A stretch of 55,982 bases of DNA from a virus. How positions within the stretch are numbered: position 1 is the first letter of the stretch; each line of letters begins with the position of its first letter. The stretch covers positions 1 through 55,982 of the IMG/VR virus record IMGVR_UViG_3300025289_000030, one strand, 5' to 3'. The notes under the pieces were generated by a model. It did not search any database. It worked only from the letters and a program-made list of their open reading frames with translations, and had not been told where the DNA came from. Made by a program: the position numbers and the translations under genes. Of the stretch, positions 36,082 through 43,107 are shown one piece after another.

Positions 36082-36110
36082 ATTATATATCAAAACGATT
36101 GTAATTACAA
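36082..36110 (-). promoter_or_regulatory. Leaderless promoter of the regulator gene with operator in spacer
   Basis: Leftward TTGTAA (36105-36110), 17-nt spacer, perfect TATAAT (36082-36087), with the ATG 6 nt further on. The spacer and -10 edge (36086-36102) match the 17-bp dyad at 13 of 17 positions (CAATCGTTTTGAT core). Confidence 0.65.
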
Positions 36111-36112
36111 GC

Positions 36113-37954
36113 TTATGTTTTTGCCGCAGCCCAAGAGTTACCACTTCCTACTTTAACTAAATTATTTATAACACCATTTGGAAAAACACTTAAGTAGCCA
36201 TCAATCATAGCTTTTTTAATAGCATTTTTTACTATTAATTTATTAACTTTACCATCAGAACATTCAACTAGAATTTCATCATGCACACAATTTACAATAT
36301 GAGCATTTAATTTTTTTTCGTCAATAATATTTTGTAAAATAACTAAAGCATAAAGCATAACTTCAGCAGCACCGCCTTGAATAGGAGTATTCATAGCAGT
36401 ACCATAAGTATTTTCTTTATCTAATTTTCTTACTTTACCGCATGGTGTAGTTACTCTAAGAGTACTTGAACCAATATCGACTTGATTCATCTGCCATTTA
36501 GTGTAGCCAGAGTAAGTAGTTCTAAAAGCATTTATTGCGTCATATGCTTCATCGTCACTTACTTCTACACCATAAGATTTTTTAGCATAGTGTGAAAACT
36601 TCTTAGCGCCTAAACCAAAAAGAAACCCAAAATTAGCAGCTTTAGCACTTTGGCGTTCAGTCTCTGTTACATGCTTAATATTTTTTCCTGATATTTTAGC
36701 GGCAGTTAACGCATGTAAATCTAGACCATCTCTATAAGCTTTAAGCATATTCTTATCCTGACTCACTTCGGCTGCTACTCTAAGTTCTATTTGATTATAA
36801 TCAGCACAGATAAATGTGTAACCATTTTTTGGTATAAAGTTACCCCGTATACCAGAATCTTTTGGAGCATTTTGCATGTTAGGTCTAGTACTTGATAGTC
36901 TTCCTGTTCTTGTGCCACATATATTGTAACTTGCATGTATTCTTTCACTTTTAGGATTTATCATATTAATTAAATTAAACCCGTAAGTAGATGTGAGTTT
37001 TTCTTTAGTCTGAAATTCATGAAAAGGCTTAACAATAGGTAAATAAGAAAAGTCACTAAAGGTGTGGTTATCTGTAGAAAGTTTTCCTTTTTCAGTTCTA
37101 GGCCAGAGATATAACACCTCTTTAGGTAAATTACCTTCCAGCCAAGTAGCAATTGTATGACTTGTAATTTTATTAAGTCCTGTTATCTTTTCAACTTCTT
37201 TTTTAGCTTTATAAAGATCTTCTCTCCATTTTAGAATCATTTCTTGATGGTGTTCTTTATTAATTCTAAGACCGTTTAGTTCTAATTTAGCTATTGGATA
37301 AATTGCATCTTTATATAGTTTATAAATTCTTTCTAGTTTAAATTTCTCTAAGCCGATTACTAATTTTTCCGCTAATTTTAAAACTAACACTGCATCAAGA
37401 GCAGCATATTCAATTTGTTCAAAGGTAAGAAACTTATTACCCCAAGCAGAAGCTTGTAACTCTTTATTAACTTTTTCCTTAAAAACTGTTTCAATAAGTG
37501 CATCTAGTCCAAAGGATAGTCCAGCATCATTTGGGTATGTTGCATGCATAATGAGTTTAGCTAATATCATAGTACAACCTATATTTGGCTTTTTTATACC
37601 GTAATTAAGTAGAAATTTCATTTCAAACATCGCGTTATGTGCTATAAACCTTTTAGTTTGAAGTAATTTAGCTAATTCAAATTTTTCCCAATTAACTTTT
37701 TTCATGTCAATTACGTAAGAAGTAACACCATCAAAAATTTGAATGAGTCTAATATAAGCAAGATGTGGCGATAATCCTGCCGTTTTTCCTAAATGTGTAT
37801 ATTCAGATAATGGTGCTGTTTCAATATCAAGACCAAGTAAGTTATCACACTTATTTAAAACTTTAAGTGCGTTTTCAAGCATAGTATCGTTAGTTATATA
37901 CTTAGCTTTATAAGTTTCGCCGTTAAATTTTATTCTAAATTTTTTAATTTTCAT
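36113..37954 (-). CDS. polA: Family A DNA polymerase with 3'-5' exonuclease domain
   Basis: A 613-residue replicative polymerase. Residues about 30-180 are the DnaQ-like proofreading domain (GLDIETAPL, the Exo I Asp-Glu). The polymerase part has motif A CADYNQIELRVAAEVSQD (about 385), motif B RQSAKAANFGFLFGLG (about 435-450) and motif C CVHDEILVE (about 560-570) with catalytic Asp. It is shorter than bacterial PolA and lacks the 5' nuclease, like T7-type enzymes. The ATG at 37954 is preferred over a TTG nine codons upstream; neither has a strong binding site. Next gene upstream is the ssDNA-binding protein. Confidence 0.92.
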   Translation of the reverse strand: MKIKKFRIKFNGETYKAKYITNDTMLENALKVLNKCDNLLGLDIETAPLSEYTHLGKTAGLSPHLAYIRLIQIFDGVTSYVIDMKKVNWEKFELAKLLQTKRFIAHNAMFEMKFLLNYGIKKPNIGCTMILAKLIMHATYPNDAGLSFGLDALIETVFKEKVNKELQASAWGNKFLTFEQIEYAALDAVLVLKLAEKLVIGLEKFKLERIYKLYKDAIYPIAKLELNGLRINKEHHQEMILKWREDLYKAKKEVEKITGLNKITSHTIATWLEGNLPKEVLYLWPRTEKGKLSTDNHTFSDFSYLPIVKPFHEFQTKEKLTSTYGFNLINMINPKSERIHASYNICGTRTGRLSSTRPNMQNAPKDSGIRGNFIPKNGYTFICADYNQIELRVAAEVSQDKNMLKAYRDGLDLHALTAAKISGKNIKHVTETERQSAKAANFGFLFGLGAKKFSHYAKKSYGVEVSDDEAYDAINAFRTTYSGYTKWQMNQVDIGSSTLRVTTPCGKVRKLDKENTYGTAMNTPIQGGAAEVMLYALVILQNIIDEKKLNAHIVNCVHDEILVECSDGKVNKLIVKNAIKKAMIDGYLSVFPNGVINNLVKVGSGNSWAAAKT

Positions 37955-38010
37955 AAGAAAAATGTGGGCTACTTGTGACAAAAGTAACCCACTAAAGTAT
38001 GGTCGGTAGT

Positions 38011-38760
38011 TTATAGTTTATTTAAAGCTGAATCTAATTTTCTTTTGGGTCTTCCTTTTCCTTTAGCTGCAAGCTTTGTCGGAATTTCTTCATCATCATG
38101 TTCCTCTTTCTCTTCGTCTTCATCCTCATCCTCATCATTATCATCTTCTGAATCATCATCATCTTCATCTTCATCTTCCTCTTTTGAATCTTCATCTAGA
38201 GCTGTTAAAAATGAACTTAAGTCGCGATTAGCACCGCCATAACGAGTACCATCGTCTTTTATAAACTGCACTAATTCTAGTTTAAAGCTGACTCCCTTAG
38301 CAGTTATAATTGGAGTCACTAAAATACGACCTTCAGCACCACCAATAATTTCAGACGGCATAATTTTCTCTTCATCTTTACTATAAATATCTACTGCTTT
38401 TGCATTACGAGCAACTAGAATAAATCTATTTTCATAGTAAGGATATTTTTCTAAGTCAAATCCATCGCCGTCTTTTGCAGCGTCAAGGCCACTTAATTTA
38501 GCAGGATTTTTATGATTATAAAGTTCTAACATCTCTTTAACCATAAAATTTACTTTACGGTAAAATTCCTTAACTTTTTTATCATTTTGATCAAGAAGTA
38601 GAGTTACTTCATAGCGAGGGGCACCATCAAAACCTTGCGGCACATCTTTTGGTTTTATGAGACTAGGCCAGCAGAATCTTCCTACTGGAGTCATAATTGG
38701 TTCTCCGTAAACGTGACCGAATTTTGGGTGTTTATAATATTTACTTTTATATTTTTTCAT
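38011..38760 (-). CDS. ssDNA-binding protein, DUF2815-like, with acidic tract and basic tail
   Basis: A 249-residue protein. Residues 1-185 form the OB-like part typical of phage ssDNA-binding proteins of the DUF2815 type (GRFCWPSLIKPKD..., PRYEVTLLLD, ENRFILVAR, VSFKLELVQF). Residues about 190-230 are almost only Asp and Glu (for example EDEDEDDDDSEDD), then a basic end GKGRPKRKLDSALNKL. In T7 gp2.5 and bacterial SSB the acidic tip is the extreme C terminus and binds partners; here it is internal. It directly precedes the polymerase gene and likely coats replication intermediates. Confidence 0.75.
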   Translation of the reverse strand: MKKYKSKYYKHPKFGHVYGEPIMTPVGRFCWPSLIKPKDVPQGFDGAPRYEVTLLLDQNDKKVKEFYRKVNFMVKEMLELYNHKNPAKLSGLDAAKDGDGFDLEKYPYYENRFILVARNAKAVDIYSKDEEKIMPSEIIGGAEGRILVTPIITAKGVSFKLELVQFIKDDGTRYGGANRDLSSFLTALDEDSKEEDEDEDDDDSEDDNDEDEDEDEEKEEHDDEEIPTKLAAKGKGRPKRKLDSALNKL

Positions 38761-38802
38761 TTTATATTTCCTTATATTTTAAGTTTTTTAAGTTTTTAAT
38801 TT

Positions 38803-39996
38803 TCAGTTCTTAAGATAATCTAATTTAGTTTTTACACTTTCTCTTTTATCATCTATAGGAACTAAAATTTTATTTGGAGTAGTCATCTCACAATATTTAC
38901 TTACAATATTTTTAGCATCATCTTTTCCATGTTCATCACTTAACATTTTTTCTATTTCAGTAATTGTTCGTAATTCAGTTCTATACACGTCTGTTAGTCC
39001 AGCTTTAGTAAGTGCTAGCCCTATTTTAGTTTGATTTTCCTGCCATTTTCTACGACTTACACCTTCCACAATTTTAAAAGGATAGCTTTTATCACCACTA
39101 TCTATTTTATTAAATATATATTTTTTACATTCTTTTATAAATTCTATGAGTTTATCTTCTTTTGAAACGACTGCTATCAATTGCTCATTAGTTAATTTAT
39201 CTGGTAAAGGAAGTAGTTCTTCGTCAGGTTCAATTAATTTTAAACTTAATTCACTTTGTAATTTTTTAGCATATACACTGCATATACTTTGGGCGGGACA
39301 GAATTTACACCAGCTTCCAACTTTGAAAGTAGCTTTTTTCTTAACAAAAATCTGCTCAGCCGCTTTAAAAAATTTAGTTCTCCAAACATCTAATTGCTTC
39401 GCTGTAAAATTAACTTCTTTATAAGGTTCATGTACTTTAGGCTGAATTATTATAGCCCTTACTCTGTCTAAATCTTTTCCTTTTCTAACTATTTCTTCAC
39501 GTAAAGCACAGGCATAAAAAGCAAGTTGTGCATTGTTTTTAACAGTGATTTCTGTGTAACCTGATTTAAAGTCTACAATTACTCCTGTTTTTTTACCGTG
39601 ATCGTCAATATAAATAGCCCAAAAGTCTACAAAACCAAACATTTCTAAATGTTTGTCTAACACTAATTTATCTTCTAACGCATAACTTTTATCAGTAATT
39701 GATTCTTGTAATACATTTTTCCAAACTAAATCTTTATAAGTTTCTCCTAAAGTAAATAATTCATCGTTTAAAACAAGAAGAGGGTCTTGTGGAACTCCAT
39801 CTAATTTATAACTTAAAAAGCCTTCTAATATTACTTCAGCATATTCATGCGCTTTTGTACCTTCAAGTGCTGCTTCACTAGGAATTTCTTTAGGTAAATC
39901 CCTAATGTAAAATACTGAACCTGGGCAATTAAGCCATCTTTCAGCAGTAGAGCCGCCAAGTGCAGCATGTGTGCGGTCAGAATGGTCATTTGTCAT
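38803..39996 (-). CDS. DUF2800-type PD-(D/E)XK exonuclease, Cas4/RecB-like
   Basis: A 397-residue protein starting at ATG 39996, 9 nt after AGGAG. N-terminal STAERWLNCPGS and EGTKAHEYAE, then VIVDFKSG (the D-x-K catalytic strand) with QLAFYACAL (conserved Gln/Tyr), and later CKFCPAQSICS, an Fe-S or zinc cysteine group. This is the DUF2800 or phage Cas4/RecB layout. It probably resects DNA ends for recombination-linked replication. The catalytic Asp and Lys are present. It overlaps the upstream gene by 11 nt and sits with SSB and polymerase. Confidence 0.8.
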   Translation of the reverse strand: MTNDHSDRTHAALGGSTAERWLNCPGSVFYIRDLPKEIPSEAALEGTKAHEYAEVILEGFLSYKLDGVPQDPLLVLNDELFTLGETYKDLVWKNVLQESITDKSYALEDKLVLDKHLEMFGFVDFWAIYIDDHGKKTGVIVDFKSGYTEITVKNNAQLAFYACALREEIVRKGKDLDRVRAIIIQPKVHEPYKEVNFTAKQLDVWRTKFFKAAEQIFVKKKATFKVGSWCKFCPAQSICSVYAKKLQSELSLKLIEPDEELLPLPDKLTNEQLIAVVSKEDKLIEFIKECKKYIFNKIDSGDKSYPFKIVEGVSRRKWQENQTKIGLALTKAGLTDVYRTELRTITEIEKMLSDEHGKDDAKNIVSKYCEMTTPNKILVPIDDKRESVKTKLDYLKN

Positions 39997-40225
39997 CTTT
40001 TGCGTCTCCTGAATAACGGAAAACATGTTTTTCAATTACTTCTATAAATTCTTTAGCAAAGTCATCTGCTGTTAAATTAGGAAAATCTTCTTTATTAAAT
40101 TTAATTGTACCGTCACCATATATAGTTATTACTGTTTTATTATCTTTATTAAGAAACATAAAACTATTAGGTGGTGCAGTTACTTCTATCTTTGGTGTTT
40201 TATCTGTCATTTGATTCCTTCTCAC
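39986..40225 (-). CDS. Hypothetical acidic protein, 79 aa
   Basis: A small acidic alpha/beta protein (NKDNKTVITIYGDGTIKF) with overlaps on both sides, within the nuclease operon. No motif is recognised. Its coupling to the DUF2800-like gene suggests a partner or a regulator. Confidence 0.6.
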   Translation of the reverse strand: MRRNQMTDKTPKIEVTAPPNSFMFLNKDNKTVITIYGDGTIKFNKEDFPNLTADDFAKEFIEVIEKHVFRYSGDAKDDK

Positions 40226-40457
40226 AAAATTCTCTTAAATAATCAAAAACTCCTATTGCCTCCTCATTTACACACATCATATTTTCCTCATATTTCTCAG
40301 CCTGCCCTAAAAGACATAGAGCACCTTTTATGAAATCTTGTTGTGGTAAAAATCTGTCAAAGTCATTACCAGAAAAGTTTGATATTGCAAGCCCATAAGC
40401 AATTGCTGCTTTTTGTAATTCACTTGTCATTATTTTTACTCCAAATAAGTTTGCCAT
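40200..40457 (-). CDS. Hypothetical protein, 85 aa
   Basis: A small helical acidic protein (AAIAYGLAISNFSGNDFDRFLPQQDF). It overlaps the upstream gene by 38 nt and the downstream by 26 nt. No family recognised. In the replication/recombination operon. Confidence 0.55.
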   Translation of the reverse strand: MANLFGVKIMTSELQKAAIAYGLAISNFSGNDFDRFLPQQDFIKGALCLLGQAEKYEENMMCVNEEAIGVFDYLREFCEKESNDR

Positions 40458-40923
40458 CGCGATAGATACATTTTATCCACACTGATGTTATTTCAATTCT
40501 TACCCCAGTTGCACTACGTGCGTATGTATTAAAAGCTTGGATATCTGTTATAATTACAGATCCGTAATCTTCATGTAAAAGAGCATCACCTAATCTCCAC
40601 TCAGGCATTGGATTATAATTAGCAAGTGCTGCTGTTCTTTCAATATCATCTGCGCCGCTTGCTTTATCTAAATCTATATCGCGTTGTTTGTAACCTCTTT
40701 CGTAACCATCTGCATATGCTTTTTTGAGATGATTCTTAGAATAAGAAAGATAAGTTTTCTCTACAGTAGAAAAGTAAAAATCACAACATTGATATTCTAA
40801 ATATTTTTCAGCTTTTTCTTCTAGCGTTTCAGTATTATCGGTTGTTATATAAGTTCGTCCCTGTGCTGGTTGATTAAAATTGCGGTATTCCTCACCTAAT
40901 TCTGATATTGTCTTAGTTGTCAT
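40420..40923 (-). CDS. Hypothetical protein, 167 aa
   Basis: A soluble acidic protein. The centre (KKAYADGYERGYKQRDIDL) is a charged helix; the C-terminal part (LGDALLHEDYGSVIITDIQ, later RIEITSVWIKCIYRDGKLIW) is a small beta-rich fold of SH3-like character. Good ribosome binding site (AAGGAAAAA). Function unknown. Confidence 0.65.
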   Translation of the reverse strand: MTTKTISELGEEYRNFNQPAQGRTYITTDNTETLEEKAEKYLEYQCCDFYFSTVEKTYLSYSKNHLKKAYADGYERGYKQRDIDLDKASGADDIERTAALANYNPMPEWRLGDALLHEDYGSVIITDIQAFNTYARSATGVRIEITSVWIKCIYRDGKLIWSKNNDK

Positions 40924-40940
40924 TTTTTCCTTATATTCCC

Positions 40941-41183
40941 TTATTTAATTAGTTTTTTAAATTTCTTACCAATGCCTTTAAGATTTTTCCTACGTTCGAT
41001 CAACTCTTTGATCGAGATTTTTGCAAAAGCAATCCCTTTAATATCGTACGAATAGATTAGTATAATTAAATCTCCATGTTCGTAAGTATAGTCAAAAACT
41101 AAAGCTCTTTTAGATTTCATAATCTTTTTTAATAACTCCTCACTACTCGTTATACGCTCTTTAATTTTTATTTTCTTTTTCAT
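40941..41183 (-). CDS. Hypothetical basic protein, 80 aa
   Basis: Very basic at both ends (KKKIKIKERI; KNLKGIGKKFKKLIK), with a hydrophobic beta core (RALVFDYTYEHGDLIILIYSYDI). AGAGGAAATATG precedes the start. Possibly nucleic-acid binding; nothing more can be said. Confidence 0.6.
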   Translation of the reverse strand: MKKKIKIKERITSSEELLKKIMKSKRALVFDYTYEHGDLIILIYSYDIKGIAFAKISIKELIERRKNLKGIGKKFKKLIK

Positions 41184-41205
41184 ATTTCCTCTATTATTTG
41201 CTTAA

Positions 41206-41562
41206 TCAAACCTCACTCCCTGTAGAAAAATATTTTATTTTTTCTAAATTTTTTAAATTATTTTTCTTTCTTTCATGCTCGTATCTAATTTTTTCTCTAA
41301 ATTCTTTATTTTTATTATGAAGACCTAGCTCGTGAGACCTTCTTACAGCTTCTATAAGTTGACTCATTGTTAGTTTTATGATCGAATAAGCAGTTAACCT
41401 TTGTTCGCCTTCTATTTCACATTCAATTTGTATACCATCTAATAGTTCAGTATAAGGCTTCGATGATTTATCGAGATATATTATACTTAGACTTTTTATC
41501 GCTATAGTGTTTGGATTATCTAGTCCATCTTGTAATATTTTTTTTATTGAATCATCGTTCAT
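41206..41562 (-). CDS. Hypothetical protein, 118 aa
   Basis: A soluble protein with a beta-rich first half (IKSLSIIYLDKSSKPYTELL) and a charged helix at the end (REKIRYEHERKKNNLKNLEKI). Start overlaps the preceding small frame (ATGA). Unknown function. Confidence 0.6.
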   Translation of the reverse strand: MNDDSIKKILQDGLDNPNTIAIKSLSIIYLDKSSKPYTELLDGIQIECEIEGEQRLTAYSIIKLTMSQLIEAVRRSHELGLHNKNKEFREKIRYEHERKKNNLKNLEKIKYFSTGSEV

Positions 41563-41675
41563 AACTTTCTACCGACCCAAAAATAGCCATTCCAATAATA
41601 TAAATAACAATTATCATTGCCATAATAAAAAGTTCCAGTTGAACCCGTAGTTTGGAAACAACTAATATATTCCAC
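41559..41675 (-). CDS. Aromatic-rich 38-aa protein, GTG start
   Basis: A short frame whose GTG (41675) overlaps the protease stop (TAGTG), behind AAGGAG at 7 nt, and whose stop overlaps the next start (ATGA). The product is Tyr/Trp/Gly-rich (TFYYGNDNCYLYYWNGYFWVG). An alternative frame from an internal ATG gives a 23-residue hydrophobic peptide. Coupling at both ends favours a real gene. Confidence 0.55.
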   Translation of the reverse strand: MEYISCFQTTGSTGTFYYGNDNCYLYYWNGYFWVGRKL

Positions 41676-42313
41676 TAGATTTCTCCTTCTCTTTTTTCAA
41701 ATCTTAGCCAATACTTAATATCTTTTTTACTCTCTAAACTAAAGTCGCAGTTGTAATTAGGAGCGCAGGTAAAGCTTGCATTACTATTCATAACACTAGG
41801 AATAATATAATCATCATGTATAGCTCCTAAATTATGTCCAAGTTCGTGCGCCATAACTAAAGCTACTCTATAAATATTATAATGAGCATGAATCATGCTA
41901 AAATTATGACCTACTTCTCCACAAACGTACCCAAGTCCACCATAAAGATTACCACCAAATTCATTTACAATAGGAGTTACAATAAACATTGTAAAAGTTT
42001 TTCTTTTTACTCTTTTATTTTTATATGCATTTATCCATTTGTAAAACCTAGTATAAAAATATTCTGGTGCACGTAAAGAACTTGTAAAATCTTTAACATA
42101 ATAAATTTTTCTGAGTTTTATAATAACTCCTATTTTTCTAAATTTTACTTTAGCTAATTTAAATGATTCTTTAAGAATAAATTTATTTATAGCATAGTCA
42201 GCTACTATAAATTTTACATAAAACGTTCTTTCTTTAAGTGATAAGAGAGCTTCGGCTGGATTTAAGTTAAAAAAATATATTACTATTAATAAATAGCTTA
42301 AAAATTTATACAT
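41675..42313 (-). CDS. Exported metzincin metalloprotease (reprolysin/ADAM-like)
   Basis: A 212-residue protein with an N-terminal signal peptide or anchor (residues 4-22, FLSYLLIVIYFFNLNPAEA). Zinc motif HELGHNLGAIHD at 156-167 (H156, H160, H166, catalytic E157) and Met-turn SVMN (Met-175) define a metzincin. GGLGYVCGEVG before and CAPNYNCDFSLES after resemble the reprolysin/adamalysin (M12B) catalytic domain, although this protein is shorter than the family's ~200-residue domain plus prodomain. It likely acts in the periplasm or outside, cleaving host surface proteins. Neighbours are a lipoprotein and a membrane peptide. Confidence 0.85.
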   Translation of the reverse strand: MYKFLSYLLIVIYFFNLNPAEALLSLKERTFYVKFIVADYAINKFILKESFKLAKVKFRKIGVIIKLRKIYYVKDFTSSLRAPEYFYTRFYKWINAYKNKRVKRKTFTMFIVTPIVNEFGGNLYGGLGYVCGEVGHNFSMIHAHYNIYRVALVMAHELGHNLGAIHDDYIIPSVMNSNASFTCAPNYNCDFSLESKKDIKYWLRFEKREGEI

Positions 42314-42322
42314 AAAATTTTA

Positions 42323-42532
42323 TTATAAAGAATTTTCTTCTGTACTTTCTTCTGTTTTATCACTATCAAAACAACCTAAATCAGCACAATCTTGAGAAGT
42401 ATTACAGATATTACAATTATCAGTATCATGTGAATCATCTCCTTGCTGTTGATCAGTATCTACTGATACAGATGTGCTAGTATCACCACAAGAAACAAAT
42501 AATAAAAAAAATATAAAAATTAATTTTTTCAT
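42323..42532 (-). CDS. Small acidic lipoprotein, 69 aa
   Basis: Signal peptide KKLIFIFFLLF with lipobox VSC-G, acylated Cys-15, then a Ser/Asp/Gln-rich acidic region and two Cys pairs (DNCNICNTSQDCADLGC). The ATG at 42532 is preferred because AGGTGA is 5 nt before; the frame extends to a GTG three codons earlier. Between the membrane peptide and the metzincin, it could be its surface partner. The acidic linker implies an extracellular position. Confidence 0.75.
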   Translation of the reverse strand: MKKLIFIFFLLFVSCGDTSTSVSVDTDQQQGDDSHDTDNCNICNTSQDCADLGCFDSDKTEESTEENSL

Positions 42533-42537
42533 AAAAG

Positions 42538-42633
42538 TCACCTAGTAAATATAAAAACAATTAAAGCTTGTACTATAATATAAATAGCTACAATTATAAC
42601 ACAACTAATTAAAACAGCTCTATCCTCTTTCAT
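42538..42633 (-). CDS. 31-aa single-TM peptide, leaderless
   Basis: ATG at 42633 with no Shine-Dalgarno; the promoter at 42640-42668 places the transcription start at or next to this ATG. The peptide has a charged start (MKEDR) and a hydrophobic stretch (VIIVAIYIIVQALIVFIF). First gene of the lipoprotein-metzincin operon. A small membrane regulator or toxin-like peptide is possible; unproven. Confidence 0.5.
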   Translation of the reverse strand: MKEDRAVLISCVIIVAIYIIVQALIVFIFTR

Positions 42634-42639
42634 ATAGTT

Positions 42640-42668
42640 TTTATAGCACTCAATCAGATTGATAGCAA
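42640..42668 (-). promoter_or_regulatory. Leaderless promoter of the exported protease operon
   Basis: Leftward TTGCTA (42663-42668), 17-nt spacer, TATAAA (42640-42645), ATG 6 nt later. The spacer contains TCAATC-T-GATTGA (13 bp, 42650-42662), which shares both half-sites with the 17-bp dyad but with 1 instead of 5 bases between. It could be bound by the same regulator only with a different register. Confidence 0.55.
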
Positions 42669-42673
42669 GCTAA

Positions 42674-42901
42674 TTAATGTATTATTTGATTATCTAAATC
42701 AAAATCAAATACTTCTAATTCTAGGGCTTCAATTAATCTAAATAGATCATTGATATCAAACTGTTTTATTTTAATTACAGTAGATAGCCCTCTAAAGGTA
42801 TTACTTTTACTTTCAAAAAAGAATTTACTAAGTAGTATTATTATAGCAAGTTTAGCCGTATAAAAGCCTTCTCTAAATCCATCTATATTAGTATCTTTCA
42901 T
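42674..42901 (-). CDS. Hypothetical protein, 75 aa
   Basis: A mildly hydrophobic helix near the N terminus (FYTAKLAIIILLSKFFF) could be membrane-associated; the remainder is acidic. ATGA overlap with the upstream gene. Not recognised. Confidence 0.55.
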   Translation of the reverse strand: MKDTNIDGFREGFYTAKLAIIILLSKFFFESKSNTFRGLSTVIKIKQFDINDLFRLIEALELEVFDFDLDNQIIH

Positions 42902-43107
42902 TTTAGTAACTCCTTTATTTTATCACACATTTTATTGTAATAATCAGGTTCTAATTCTTTTATTTTATTTAATAAGCCATTTATTCTTTTTACTAAGTTG
43001 AATCTTCTTTTATTAAATTTTCTTTTATTAAACTTAGAAAATAAATTATGAATTTTTTGTTTTAATTTTAAATTAGGATCTTCTTCTATAGTTACTTTAC
43101 CAAGCAT
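42898..43107 (-). CDS. Lys/Arg-rich helical protein, 69 aa
   Basis: A basic protein (KFNKRKFNKRRFNLVKRI) with an acidic start. Predicted helical throughout. It overlaps the exported fibre-like gene by 11 nt. May bind nucleic acid. Unknown. Confidence 0.55.
   Translation of the reverse strand: MLGKVTIEEDPNLKLKQKIHNLFSKFNKRKFNKRRFNLVKRINGLLNKIKELEPDYYNKMCDKIKELLK

Noticed and set aside
38045-38242. Ser-only stretch protein on the plus strand
   Set aside because: Complement of the Asp/Glu tract of the ssDNA-binding protein.
41561-41635. 23-residue membrane peptide in an alternative frame inside the aromatic-rich gene
   Set aside because: No ribosome binding site, whereas the overlapping 38-codon frame has AAGGAG and overlaps with both neighbours.
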